A stretch of DNA of 64,000 bases from positions 1 to 64,000 of the forward strand of contig JAJFIW010000004.1 in assembly GCA_021774615.1 (NCBI GenBank), read 5' to 3'. Below are positions 1 to 8,438 of the stretch, piece after piece; within the stretch, counting starts at the first letter, position 1; each line of letters opens with the position of its first letter. The notes below the pieces were generated by a model that saw only the letters and a list, made by a program, of their open reading frames with translations, did not search any database and had not been told where the DNA came from. The position numbers were made by a program, and so were the translations under genes. Origin of the DNA: Alphaproteobacteria bacterium. Its GTDB lineage: Bacteria; Pseudomonadota; Alphaproteobacteria; UBA1280; UBA6503.

Positions 1-11
1 ACTGCATTTGG

Positions 12-257
12 TTACCAATTTGCCTTCCAAGCAGGCGACTTAACTGTAACAGGGTCAGCAATTCCGACAATTTCATCAGAAACACTACCAAATACTTTTA
101 CAATCGTGTCGCAAATACCAGAAGTACAGACAACATTTAAAGCCAAAAACAACCCAGTCAGAACCTTCGCAAAAGCAACAAGAACCGCAACACGTAAAGT
201 AGCACCTAAAATAAATGATAATAATAAGGCAAAAGGCACCACCCAGATTGACAGCAA
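12..257 (-). CDS. Possible small two-helix membrane protein
   Basis: I do not recognise this 81-residue reading frame. The first 45 residues are strongly hydrophobic (about two membrane segments), and the rest is short and polar. Codon use resembles the neighbouring genes. It lies downstream of queG on the same strand, with a 76-bp gap. The only start available is TTG (an in-frame stop lies three codons upstream), and no clear Shine-Dalgarno precedes it. It could therefore be a remnant or a chance frame. No function is proposed. Confidence 0.3.
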   Translation of the reverse strand: MLSIWVVPFALLLSFILGATLRVAVLVAFAKVLTGLFLALNVVCTSGICDTIVKVFGSVSDEIVGIADPVTVKSPAWKANW

Positions 258-333
258 TGATAACTATAACCCTAATTTCAACGGTAGGATAATTATAGAC
301 CCATTCTTAAGGAAATTTTTTAACTTAGACTTT

Positions 334-1377
334 TTAGAGATCTAACTGTTTTTTTGCCCACTGCGCCATTTCTTTGATGACTGGGTCTTCGCTGTTTAAA
401 TGTGGTTCAATATGCGGGAGCAATGTTTTATCTTCGCTATTACCTACGGCAATAAGTACGTTACGGATAAAGCGATTAATCCCAATACGTTTTACAGGGT
501 TTTTACGGAATAAGGCACGAAAGCTTGTGTCTTCTAAAGCTAATAAATCAGATAGTTTCATCCCGACTAATTCGCTGCGAGCATGGAACTGTAGGGTTTT
601 ACTGTCTTTAGCAAATTTATTCCACGGGCAAATAGACAAACAATCGTCACAGCCATAAATGCGGTTACCAATTGCTTTTCTAAATTCTTCAGGGATAGTG
701 CCTTTGTTCTCGATAGTTAAATACGATATACAGCGTCTAGCATCTAGCTGGTGCGGGGCTACAAATGCTTTGGTTGGGCAAATATCTACACATTTACGAC
801 ACGAGCCACAATGGTCCACCTCTCTCTCGTCTGGTGGAAGGTCTAGGTCTGTGTACATAATCCCTAAAAATAACCACGAGCCATAGGTTCTAGACACTAA
901 ATTAGTATGCTTACCTTGCCAGCCAATACCTGCTTCTGCAGCTAGTGGTTTCTCCATAACTGGGGCAGTATCGACAAATACTTTAAGTTCACAGCCGTAT
1001 GTTTCTGCCATCCAGCGACCTAGTTGTTTGAGCTTCTTTTTTAGTAGCTCGTGGTAGTCGTCGCCCCTAGCGTAAACCGATATATTACCTCGGTCTTTAT
1101 GCTCAAGGTTACCAAGAGGGTTGTGATCAGGTGCATAATTAAGAGCTACCGCAATAATAGACTTAACCTCTGGCCATAAAACCTTTGGGTTTCCACGTAC
1201 ATCGGCCTTGTCTGCCATCCATGCCATGTCGCCGTGGTGGCCTTTGGCTAGCCATGCTTTTAGCTCGGCTGTTTTGTCTACAGGCCTGCCAATGCGCACG
1301 TCGTCAAAGCCAATCTCTTTGGCTTTTTCGATGATAGAGATTTTAATGTCGTTGTTATCCATAACCTTTTTTAACAT
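334..1377 (-). CDS. queG: Epoxyqueuosine reductase QueG
   Basis: This is a cytoplasmic iron-sulfur and cobalamin enzyme that reduces epoxyqueuosine to queuosine at the wobble base of GUN tRNAs, the last step of Q biosynthesis. At 347 residues it has normal family length. Two ferredoxin-like clusters are visible: C190, C193, C196, C200 and C243, C246, C250. The acidic residue in VFVDTAPVMEK (D136) matches the family's catalytic aspartate, and GWQGKHTNL follows it. The C-terminal part resembles a HEAT-type tRNA-binding region. Start choice is uncertain between codon 1 and M6 (MDNND) because neither has a well-spaced Shine-Dalgarno. It is divergent from uppP. Confidence 0.96.
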   Translation of the reverse strand: MLKKVMDNNDIKISIIEKAKEIGFDDVRIGRPVDKTAELKAWLAKGHHGDMAWMADKADVRGNPKVLWPEVKSIIAVALNYAPDHNPLGNLEHKDRGNISVYARGDDYHELLKKKLKQLGRWMAETYGCELKVFVDTAPVMEKPLAAEAGIGWQGKHTNLVSRTYGSWLFLGIMYTDLDLPPDEREVDHCGSCRKCVDICPTKAFVAPHQLDARRCISYLTIENKGTIPEEFRKAIGNRIYGCDDCLSICPWNKFAKDSKTLQFHARSELVGMKLSDLLALEDTSFRALFRKNPVKRIGINRFIRNVLIAVGNSEDKTLLPHIEPHLNSEDPVIKEMAQWAKKQLDL

Positions 1378-1459
1378 TCTAATTAAACAAAAGCGAGCAT
1401 GAGGGAGTTTTTTAAGCTATAGTAGAGAAAATTATTTCATAAAAAAGTAATTAATTACA

Positions 1460-2263
1460 ATGACCACCGAACAAATTCTTATTTTAGCAATAATCCAAGG
1501 GATAACAGAGTTCCTCCCTGTGTCTTCTAGTGCGCACTTAGTTTTAGTGCCGTTGCTAACAGATTTCCCCGACCAAGGGGTAGTTTTTGATGTGGCATTA
1601 CATACTGGCACATTGTTAGCGGTGATGTTGTATTTCCATAAGGCGGTAGCATCTATGACAAAAGGTGGAGTAGATGTATTAACAGGGCGGATGACTACCG
1701 ATAACGCTAAATTATTTGGTTTACTTGTAATGGCGACAATCCCAGTTGCAATCGCAGGCTATTTTTTAAAAGATTTTGTGGCAGGTGGGGCGCGTAGCTT
1801 TACTGTTATTGGCATTACCTCAATTGTTTTTGGGGTTTTGTTATGGGTGTCTGATTTGTTCCCCCGTTACCAACACAACTTAAAACAAGTTAGTTGGTTG
1901 CACGCTTTATTTTTTGGGCTATTCCAAATGCTAGCGATTATTCCTGGTACCTCGCGCTCTGGTATTACCATGACAGCGGGGCGTTTTTTAGGTTTTAAAC
2001 GTAAAGACGCTGCCGAGTTTTCGATGCTGATGGCAATCCCAGTTCTTGTTATGACAGGGGTTTATACAACCATGAACTCGTTAGGTGCCGATATTAACTG
2101 GCAAACTGCAGGCCATGAAATGTTGCTAGGGCTTGGTATTTCATTTGCTAGCGCATTTGTAGCAATTTCATTGTTAATGAGGCTGGTTGGTAAATTAGGT
2201 TTTGGCCCTTTTGTGTTTTACCGAATTATGTTGGGCTCAGCCCTACTAGTGTTAGCAGCTTAA
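1460..2263 (+). CDS. uppP: Undecaprenyl-diphosphatase UppP (BacA)
   Basis: This integral membrane enzyme removes a phosphate from undecaprenyl pyrophosphate, recycling the lipid carrier for peptidoglycan and other envelope glycans. It has the usual length of 267 residues. Both conserved motifs are present: the ITEFLPVSSSAHL segment (E17, S22-S24, H26) and PGTSRSG (162-168). About eight hydrophobic segments cover the protein. Its stop codon directly abuts the start codon of the following ABC exporter (TAAATG), so the two are probably co-translated. Loss of this family causes bacitracin sensitivity in other bacteria. Confidence 0.97.
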   Translation: MTTEQILILAIIQGITEFLPVSSSAHLVLVPLLTDFPDQGVVFDVALHTGTLLAVMLYFHKAVASMTKGGVDVLTGRMTTDNAKLFGLLVMATIPVAIAGYFLKDFVAGGARSFTVIGITSIVFGVLLWVSDLFPRYQHNLKQVSWLHALFFGLFQMLAIIPGTSRSGITMTAGRFLGFKRKDAAEFSMLMAIPVLVMTGVYTTMNSLGADINWQTAGHEMLLGLGISFASAFVAISLLMRLVGKLGFGPFVFYRIMLGSALLVLAA

Positions 2264-4075
2264 ATGTCGATAGCTATGCCAGATACCCCAATAATCCGAA
2301 GAGACAATAGTGCGCCTGACCTGCCTAGCAGTGTGTTGGGGTTCTCGTGGTATTTTATAAAGACAGCAAAATGGCTTTTATTGCTAATGGCATTGTTAGA
2401 AGCAGGCCAAGCATCGTTTACTTTGCTGTTGTCGTACGCGGTTAAGGGGTTGCTTGATGGCGTGGCAGCAATGCCAGCTGGAGCAAATGTTTATGACAGC
2501 CTCGAGCCCGCTATATGGGTATTTATTTGGTTTAATATTGGGATGGTGCTGTGTTCTCGCTTTAGTGGGATGTTAGTTGTTATTATTGGCCCAAGGCTAA
2601 GAGCAAGAATAAGGGAAACACTTTTTTCTTATATGCAGTACCACTCGCAGCGTTATTTTATGGGGAATTTCTCAGGTTCGCTGGCTAATCGTATTAACGA
2701 AGTTGCGATGAGCATTATGCATGGTCTATGGACAACTATGTTTGATTTTTGGCCAATTGTTATAACTTTTGCGGTCTCATTATTTTTATTAAATGGTGCT
2801 AGTCATGATTTAGCTGTATTCCTAAGTTGCTGGATATTTGTTTATATTGCAGTGTCTTTACTGCTTGCAAGCCATGCTCGGAAACTATCTAGAGAGTTTG
2901 CAGCAGCTAGAAGTATGGTAAGCGGTAAGGTGGTTGATGCTATGACCAATATGATGAACATTAAAATGTTCGCTAGACGCAATTTCGAGCATAACTATAT
3001 TAGAGATGCGTTAGAAGTTGAAGTAAGCAAAGCTCGCAGCACTTATTGGTATATGGAGATAATGCGCTGGTTCCAGTTTATTGCTGCATTTTTATTGTTA
3101 ATGGGGCTGTTATTAATGGCATTGGGCGAGCTTGCCGCAGGAGCACTTACCCCTGGCGAGTTTGCGATGGTTTTTGGTTTGTCGTTATTAATTATTAACC
3201 AGACCAGAGGGCTGAGTCGCTCTTTTCTAGAGTTTTTCGAATATATGGGTAATGTTGCTGACGGAGTAGGGATTATTGTTAAGTCTCATGATGTGGTTGA
3301 TTCTAATAACGCAAAACAGCTAAAAGTAAGTAAAGGCCGAGTTGTATTTGATAAGGTTACTTTTAGTTATGATGGGCACCAGAACATATTTAAGAACCTT
3401 AATTTAATTATTAAATCAGGTCAAAAAATAGGCCTTGTTGGCACAAGTGGTGCGGGGAAATCTACCCTAGTTAGTTTGTTGCTTAGAATGTTTGACCTAC
3501 AAAAAGGCGCTATTAAAATTGATAACCAAGCTGTAAGTACAGTTACCCAAGACAGCCTGCGCGAGCAAGTTGCGGTTATCCCTCAGGACCCGATGTTATT
3601 CCATCGTAGTTTAATGGAAAATATCCGCTACGGGCGGATAGACGCCACCGACAAAGAAGTTATTGCCGCATCCAAGAAAGCATTCTGCCACGAATTTATT
3701 CTGCAACAGAAAAAAGGTTACGATGCATTAGTTGGCGAACGTGGAGTAAAACTGTCTGGCGGGCAACGGCAACGGATTGCAATTGCGCGCGCAATTTTGA
3801 AAAATGCACCAATCCTTATTTTAGATGAAGCAACCTCTAGCCTTGATAGTGAGTCAGAGAAATATATCCAGAAAAGCCTAGAAGCGTTGATGAAAGATAG
3901 AACAGTTATAGTAGTTGCGCACCGCCTGTCTACAATAGCGCATCTCGACAGAATTATTGTGCTTGATAAAGGTAAAATCATAGAAGATGGCTCTCATCAT
4001 AAATTACTAGAGAATACTGATGGTATGTATACAAGGTTGTGGGGGTTACAAGCTGGTGGGTTCTTGCCAGAATAA
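2264..4075 (+). CDS. ABC exporter, fused membrane and ATPase domains
   Basis: This is a half-transporter of the MsbA/MDR type expected to act as a homodimer in the inner membrane. Residues about 30-330 form the six-helix membrane domain and about 355-600 the ATPase. Visible motifs are Walker A GTSGAGKST (393-401, K399), signature LSGGQRQRIAIARA from residue 497, and Walker B ILILDEAT with D521/E522, followed by the H-loop VVAHRLST. It starts immediately after the uppP stop codon. The substrate cannot be read from the sequence. A lipid or envelope substrate is a guess from the uppP linkage. It is not clearly MsbA. Confidence 0.9.
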   Translation: MSIAMPDTPIIRRDNSAPDLPSSVLGFSWYFIKTAKWLLLLMALLEAGQASFTLLLSYAVKGLLDGVAAMPAGANVYDSLEPAIWVFIWFNIGMVLCSRFSGMLVVIIGPRLRARIRETLFSYMQYHSQRYFMGNFSGSLANRINEVAMSIMHGLWTTMFDFWPIVITFAVSLFLLNGASHDLAVFLSCWIFVYIAVSLLLASHARKLSREFAAARSMVSGKVVDAMTNMMNIKMFARRNFEHNYIRDALEVEVSKARSTYWYMEIMRWFQFIAAFLLLMGLLLMALGELAAGALTPGEFAMVFGLSLLIINQTRGLSRSFLEFFEYMGNVADGVGIIVKSHDVVDSNNAKQLKVSKGRVVFDKVTFSYDGHQNIFKNLNLIIKSGQKIGLVGTSGAGKSTLVSLLLRMFDLQKGAIKIDNQAVSTVTQDSLREQVAVIPQDPMLFHRSLMENIRYGRIDATDKEVIAASKKAFCHEFILQQKKGYDALVGERGVKLSGGQRQRIAIARAILKNAPILILDEATSSLDSESEKYIQKSLEALMKDRTVIVVAHRLSTIAHLDRIIVLDKGKIIEDGSHHKLLENTDGMYTRLWGLQAGGFLPE

Positions 4076-4087
4076 TAATTCTATTTA

Positions 4088-4174
4088 TTGTATAAATAAG
4101 TTTTTTCTTTTATAGTCACTAATATTCAAACTTATCTTTCTTGTTTTTTCTCTTTTTTATACTCCTATAGGAGG
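4088..4174 (+). promoter_or_regulatory. Promoter and pyrimidine-rich leader of first unknown paralog
   Basis: A -35 TTGTAT (4088-4093), 17-bp spacer and -10 TATAGT (4111-4116) are visible. After 15 nt a pyrimidine tract begins with TTATCTTTCTTG (4132-4158). The Shine-Dalgarno TAGGAGG (4168-4174) is 5 nt before the ATG. Its GGAG can pair with CTCC just upstream (CTCC-TATA-GGAG). The layout is shared with several other genes in this window. Confidence 0.6.
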
Positions 4175-4179
4175 CAATT

Positions 4180-5340
4180 ATGAATGATTCTACAAAATTA
4201 CCAGTGCTGCCAGAAGTTATTAAAAGATTCAAAATCCAACTTAATAACATTGGCCAGCAGCTTGGTATTGATGAGAGCGCACTAGCAGCTGCTGTTAGTA
4301 GCTCTAATGAATTTAGTAGCATGCTTGAAGCGCTTAGAATTTTTATTCTAAGCCCTATTTTCCAAAAAGCATTCCTTGTAGATGGAAAGCAAAAAAACCA
4401 GCTGTACATATCCCCTCAAATAATAGTTGATGAGGGAAATGAGAATATTGTTGGAATTAACCTTAGATTCCACATATTCCACCCTAAGCTTGGTAATGAC
4501 ACGCTAATTGCAAATGTTCATGTGAGCAAAGACGTTACAGTCACTTCTGCTTTAGGGATTGCTCTTTATGATAATGATAACGGGCTTAGTTCCTGTGAAA
4601 AAGGGCAGTTGTCGCAGTTTGTTTCCCAAATGCCAGCAGATCTTCGTGATGACTTAATAGTTTTCTTGCTAGCAATTTTCCGGGCACAAGATGTTGCAGA
4701 CTCTCCCAAAGAGAATGCAATAGCTTTAGCCATTACTAAAGAAATTCAAGGTATACAGGCTGTTGCGCTTGCGCTTCCCCCGCCTGATGCGGTTATTCCA
4801 GATAATGTTCTAGAGAAACTACCAACTATATTTAAGATGATAGATAAAACTCTAGGGTTTAGTGAGGGAGATGAGAAGTCTGTATACACATCTTACCTTA
4901 TATTTGTTGCAGAACATAAATCAAGTGATGAGTCTATAACAACTAATGCTCTACTAAAATTTGGGTATGAAGAAATCCCCGAAGGTTGCATGCTTATAAG
5001 TGGGCATGATGAGAATAACGGTAGTTTTATCTCAGTAGGGTTCCTTATGGAGCTTGTTGATGACTGTGGTAAAGTTGTTAATGGTATATCATTTAATATT
5101 GGTTTAGTAGATGAAACATTTATTATGCTGCACACTGGAGGTATTAATATTTGGGTTGGCCTTAATGAAGAAACCAGCTACTGCAAACCTGCAGAGTTAG
5201 CCTATTTGATTAGTAACCAGAATAATACAGCATATGTTATCAATGCATTAGGAGCATTTGCCGAGTTTACAGGGCTTGGTAGTGCTGAAAACACCCGCCG
5301 CCAAGCAATACGGCTGTTGATGAACACTACTTGTGATTAA
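4180..5340 (+). CDS. Unrecognised protein, first of three tandem relatives
   Basis: I do not recognise this 386-residue protein. It has no signal peptide or membrane segment and is acidic, so it is probably cytoplasmic. The layout suggests two similar halves, each with helices, a beta-rich central stretch and more helices: about 1-190 and 200-386. Its C-terminal helix (TRRQAIRLLMNT) resembles the ends of the next two proteins (RLRLRRLLGSL and RRRVLRLMLNT). It has its own promoter with a pyrimidine-rich leader and its own strong hairpin terminator, so it forms a single-gene unit. The start is well supported by TAGGAGG 5 nt upstream. No function is proposed. Confidence 0.85.
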   Translation: MNDSTKLPVLPEVIKRFKIQLNNIGQQLGIDESALAAAVSSSNEFSSMLEALRIFILSPIFQKAFLVDGKQKNQLYISPQIIVDEGNENIVGINLRFHIFHPKLGNDTLIANVHVSKDVTVTSALGIALYDNDNGLSSCEKGQLSQFVSQMPADLRDDLIVFLLAIFRAQDVADSPKENAIALAITKEIQGIQAVALALPPPDAVIPDNVLEKLPTIFKMIDKTLGFSEGDEKSVYTSYLIFVAEHKSSDESITTNALLKFGYEEIPEGCMLISGHDENNGSFISVGFLMELVDDCGKVVNGISFNIGLVDETFIMLHTGGINIWVGLNEETSYCKPAELAYLISNQNNTAYVINALGAFAEFTGLGSAENTRRQAIRLLMNTTCD

Positions 5341-5348
5341 TTAGCGTA

Positions 5349-5390
5349 GCCCTTGTTTGTTGTCAATTTTTACTGACAATAAACAAGGGC
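5349..5390 (+). terminator. Hairpin terminator
   Basis: A 17-bp stem with one mismatch lies just after the preceding stop codon. The arms start GCCCTTGTTT and end AAACAAGGGC, and the loop is 8 nt. The downstream sequence is T-rich (attctttatt) but is not a clean T tract. Confidence 0.7.
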
Positions 5391-5401
5391 ATTCTTTATT
5401 C

Positions 5402-5484
5402 TTGCATCTATTTAGGTGTAGCCATATATTGGGTTGTTCAAACAACTTATCTTTTTACTTTTCCCTAAACATTCCTTATAGGAG
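5402..5484 (+). promoter_or_regulatory. Promoter and pyrimidine-rich leader of second unknown paralog
   Basis: A -35 TTGCAT (5402-5407), 17-bp spacer and -10 TATATT (5425-5430) are followed after 16 nt by TTATCTTTTTACTTTTCCC (5447-5465). A small palindrome GTTGTT-CA-AACAAC lies at 5433-5446, between promoter and tract. The Shine-Dalgarno AGGAG (5480-5484) is 9 nt from the ATG and could pair with CCT immediately upstream. The motif TTATCTTTTTACTTTTC matches the leader of the third protease gene base for base. Confidence 0.65.
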
Positions 5485-5493
5485 TACCTAAAC

Positions 5494-6567
5494 ATGAGTG
5501 TTGATTATGAAAAATATAAAAAAATCATCCTAGATGATGATTTTGTAAATAACCTGTATTGTATAATCCAGTTAATCTGTGCAATTTCTCACTCTAATGA
5601 GGATGACCTCATGGTAGATATTGCTGAATTAGAAACACTTAAAGATGCCTATTTTCTGATGTTAAGAGCCCTTGAAGAGGGTGAGATAGGTGATGATATA
5701 ACCCTTGATGCAGATACAACCATTATTAAAGATGCCTCTGACACAGATTGTGCAGGGACTACACAAATAAAGGTTTTGCATAAAGAAAAAGTAATATTTA
5801 AAATCTCGTTTTATAACGACAAAATAAGTGTCATTGGTGAAAGCTATATTATAAGCTTCCATGATGATGGTGGAAATGGCTTTGATGTAGAAAAAATAGC
5901 TAAAGAGCTATCTGCAATGCCACATCGCGCAAAGCAGGCTTTACACGATGTATTACTTACTTTCCCTTGTACCGATAAAAATAACGACACCATAGTCGAG
6001 ATGATTAGTATTTTAGACTATAGAGGGGTGTCGGCTTTTCCTTTTGGTGCAGAGCTGTACTCGCACATGCTTTCAGGGCTTAATATTATTGATAGCCTTC
6101 GTGGTGTTGATAAAGAAGACAAAAACAGCTTGTCAGTAGCATGGCGGCAATGCCAAGCCCAGCATGGTGTTGGTATGGAAAATAAAATCGCATTTACTTT
6201 GCTATCAGAGCAAGACCATGCCTTAGAAATAGACTTTACATGTGATGAAAATGAAGATGTTATCTCCGAAGCTATTTTTTGCTACCCACTAGCAGATGGA
6301 AATGCTCTTGAAGTAGTTATTAACCATGTTGGGGTTAATGTTGATACAGGGTTTGCTTTGTTCCTTGCACCAGATGATGCTATGTTCAGCACTAAAGGTA
6401 TGGGTTCTTTTTTTATAGATGCAAGTAGTGATCTATATAGGGAAACTATGCTGGTTGTAGACAATTTAGCAGGTTTAATGACTGGACATGGCGAGAAGAA
6501 ACGCCTTCGTTTACGGCGGTTGTTAGGCTCTTTGCCAAATAATGTCGACAGAGTGTCATCTTGTTAA
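5494..6567 (+). CDS. Unrecognised protein, second of three tandem relatives
   Basis: This is an unrecognised 357-residue acidic soluble protein. Its general plan resembles the previous protein: a helical N-terminus, a beta-rich stretch (about 75-130), helices, then a second round. The basic C-terminal helix KKRLRLRRLLGSL is followed by a short tail ending in cysteine. Sequence similarity to its neighbours is low and mostly in the last 40 residues and hydrophobic spacing, so shared ancestry is an inference. It has its own promoter, leader and terminator, so it is expressed separately from the genes on either side. No function is proposed. Confidence 0.82.
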   Translation: MSVDYEKYKKIILDDDFVNNLYCIIQLICAISHSNEDDLMVDIAELETLKDAYFLMLRALEEGEIGDDITLDADTTIIKDASDTDCAGTTQIKVLHKEKVIFKISFYNDKISVIGESYIISFHDDGGNGFDVEKIAKELSAMPHRAKQALHDVLLTFPCTDKNNDTIVEMISILDYRGVSAFPFGAELYSHMLSGLNIIDSLRGVDKEDKNSLSVAWRQCQAQHGVGMENKIAFTLLSEQDHALEIDFTCDENEDVISEAIFCYPLADGNALEVVINHVGVNVDTGFALFLAPDDAMFSTKGMGSFFIDASSDLYRETMLVVDNLAGLMTGHGEKKRLRLRRLLGSLPNNVDRVSSC

Positions 6568-6599
6568 CAAATGCCCCATCATAGTTGATGGGGCATTTG
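6568..6599 (+). terminator. Hairpin terminator
   Basis: A perfect 14-bp stem (arms CAAATGCCCCATCA and TGATGGGGCATTTG) with a 4-nt loop starts directly after the stop codon. No long T tract follows. The next promoter's -35 begins 3 nt downstream. Confidence 0.65.
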
Positions 6600-6601
6600 C
6601 T

Positions 6602-6688
6602 TTGCAAAATAGTAAATATTATGGTTAGATTATGCATAAATTTTTTTTAACTACATTTCCTTTTCTCTTACTACCTAACCAACCGAGG
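6602..6688 (+). promoter_or_regulatory. Promoter and pyrimidine-rich leader of third unknown paralog
   Basis: A -35 TTGCAA (6602-6607) is followed by a -10 TAGATT (6626-6631) with 18-bp spacing (TTAGAT with 17). The pyrimidine tract TTTCCTTTTCTCTTAC is at 6656-6671. The Shine-Dalgarno GAGG (6685-6688) is 6 nt before the ATG. The -35 lies right against the preceding terminator. Confidence 0.5.
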
Positions 6689-6694
6689 TGAAAT

Positions 6695-7651
6695 ATGTCT
6701 TCTAAAGAAGAAAGGCGAGACCTTCCTCTTTCGAATAATTTGCTTGGGAACTTGCCAGAATTTATGGGGTTCTTGGAAGAACTTTTTGAACTTAGCACCC
6801 CAAATAAACAACCCCAAAAACCCAAAACACTGCAGCAATTTAAAAAATGGTTAATACCAGTAGTTAATGCTTTAAACAAAAGATATAGGCTAAGCCTTGC
6901 TTGTAAACATAAGCGTGCTGGGAAGAATGTTTCTGCTATTATGTTAATTTGTAACGATAATACTAGAGATATTGTTACTTTCGAAATAAGCACAAAAAGC
7001 CTTCTTATTACTCTCTGTGGGCTAAGGATTCGCCATAATGACGACTCTAAAACTCTTTTTGATGAAGAAGCTTTCTACCTTTTACTAAAAGGGTCTGGTA
7101 AAGATTTATTCATAGAAAATGTGCTTAAGGTTTTTGGCCATCCTAGTAGGAACTGTCTTCGCTCTGGTAGAGCATACGAAAGAGCACTTATCATGGTGGA
7201 AAAATCTAAATATCATAATAGTGATAACTATAGATATTTAAAGCAACAGCATGAACTTTTAAAAGATTTTTTAGATAAAATTTTTGGCAGCCACCAAATG
7301 GTAATGGACAAAGTAAAGTTGTTATATACAGAAGCAAAAAGCGGTGAAACCTCTTATAAAATTGTTGATATCATTAACTTTGAGTGCGACTATTTTGTAG
7401 TAGAAATTAGTGTAAACAGTGCTGTACTAGCGCTAGATTTTGCTGATATCTGCCAAGGAGAAGGTAAACAATGGTTTAACCCTGAACAAATGGTTGCCGC
7501 TATTCATGGCAATAATGACCCAAATGCTTATGTGAGCTCCATTATAAAAGCATTAAAAGCGTTTGAGATGTTTTCGAGCAGATTCTCACAAACTGAGCAA
7601 ATGCGACGAAGAGTATTACGTCTTATGCTTAATACCCCAGAGCAAGTATGA
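6695..7651 (+). CDS. Unrecognised protein, third of three tandem relatives
   Basis: This is an unrecognised 318-residue soluble protein, more basic than its two neighbours, particularly in the first 170 residues. It again has helices (about 10-30 and 50-70), a beta-rich stretch with VTFEISTKSLLITLCG near residues 90-105, and a second beta stretch near 230-250. It ends with the helix MRRRVLRLMLNT. The shared C-terminal helix, adjacency and similar leader support a divergent three-member family. The start has GAGG 6 nt upstream. No catalytic motif or known domain is evident to me. Confidence 0.82.
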   Translation: MSSKEERRDLPLSNNLLGNLPEFMGFLEELFELSTPNKQPQKPKTLQQFKKWLIPVVNALNKRYRLSLACKHKRAGKNVSAIMLICNDNTRDIVTFEISTKSLLITLCGLRIRHNDDSKTLFDEEAFYLLLKGSGKDLFIENVLKVFGHPSRNCLRSGRAYERALIMVEKSKYHNSDNYRYLKQQHELLKDFLDKIFGSHQMVMDKVKLLYTEAKSGETSYKIVDIINFECDYFVVEISVNSAVLALDFADICQGEGKQWFNPEQMVAAIHGNNDPNAYVSSIIKALKAFEMFSSRFSQTEQMRRRVLRLMLNTPEQV

Positions 7652-7659
7652 TTAACGAT

Positions 7660-7693
7660 TAAGCCTCTATATTTGAAAGAATATAGAGGCTTA
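7660..7693 (+). terminator. Hairpin terminator
   Basis: A 14-bp perfect stem (arms starting TAAGCCTCTATATT and ending AATATAGAGGCTTA) with a 6-nt loop lies just after the third unknown paralog. Only short T runs follow. Confidence 0.7.
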
Positions 7694-7771
7694 TTGTATT
7701 AGAACTAGTAAATAACGGGATCTAAGGGTAAAATTCAGAATATTTAAAAAAATAGAGGTTTGATTTGTCAG

Positions 7772-8425
7772 ATGGAAGCGAAAAACGCTGCAATAGAAAT
7801 GCCACCAGTAACAATTACAGTCTGTAAGGGCGATCTACCTGAAGGTATTGTATTTGTTGATAATAAGATGGCTGTAGATACAGAAAGTCTTGGGCTAAAT
7901 ACTAAACGTGACCGATTATGTGTATGCCAAGTTGGCGACGGTAATGGTAATGTGTGGCTAGTACAGTTTGACGGTAAGGATTTTAGCGCACCTAACCTAA
8001 AAAAATATTTACAAGACGATAGCCTTATAAAACTTTTCCATTTTGCCCGCGCCGATATTTCAATGCTTGAATACTACCTTGGTATTAAGATTGATACTGT
8101 ATTTTGTACTAAAATTGCCAGTAAATTGTGCCGTACCTATACCGACCGCCATGGTTTAGGTTTTTTATGTAATGAGCTATTAGGTGTAAAACTAGACAAA
8201 CAAAGCCAAACTTCTCATTGGGCTGCTCCTGAATTAAGCGAAGCGCAAAAAATATATGCCGCTAACGATGTTTTGTATCTACATGCATTAAGCACCATTC
8301 TTGTTGAACGTTTAAAAGACGTAAACAGGCTAGAGATGGCACAGGCTTGTTTCGACTTTTTGCCATTCCGTTCTCGGATTGACCTTGCAGGCTGGGAAGA
8401 AACAGACATTTTTGCACACCATTAG
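7772..8425 (+). CDS. rnd: Ribonuclease D-like 3'-5' exonuclease
   Basis: This is a DEDD-family exonuclease that probably trims RNA 3' ends. Visible motifs are AVDTESLGL (ExoI, D and E), FHFARADISML (ExoII D) and YAANDVLYL (ExoIII, Tyr then Asp), which place it in the DEDDy group. The protein is short (about 217 residues) and lacks the HRDC domains of E. coli RNase D. This short form often lies before lptC in alphaproteobacteria, as here. I prefer ATG at 7772, with AGAGG 14 nt upstream. A TTG at 7760 in the same frame is the alternative. Confidence 0.9.
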   Translation: MEAKNAAIEMPPVTITVCKGDLPEGIVFVDNKMAVDTESLGLNTKRDRLCVCQVGDGNGNVWLVQFDGKDFSAPNLKKYLQDDSLIKLFHFARADISMLEYYLGIKIDTVFCTKIASKLCRTYTDRHGLGFLCNELLGVKLDKQSQTSHWAAPELSEAQKIYAANDVLYLHALSTILVERLKDVNRLEMAQACFDFLPFRSRIDLAGWEETDIFAHH

Positions 8426-8438
8426 GTTCTATTAAATA

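Noticed and set aside
106-345. 79-codon plus-strand frame opposite the small membrane frame
   Set aside because: Low-complexity Asn/Thr/Lys composition, no ribosome site, and the opposite frame has better codon character.
4132-4158. Pyrimidine tract as a chance AT-rich feature
   Set aside because: Rejected as a sole explanation: the position relative to the -10 is nearly constant in several genes and the core matches closely between unlinked loci.
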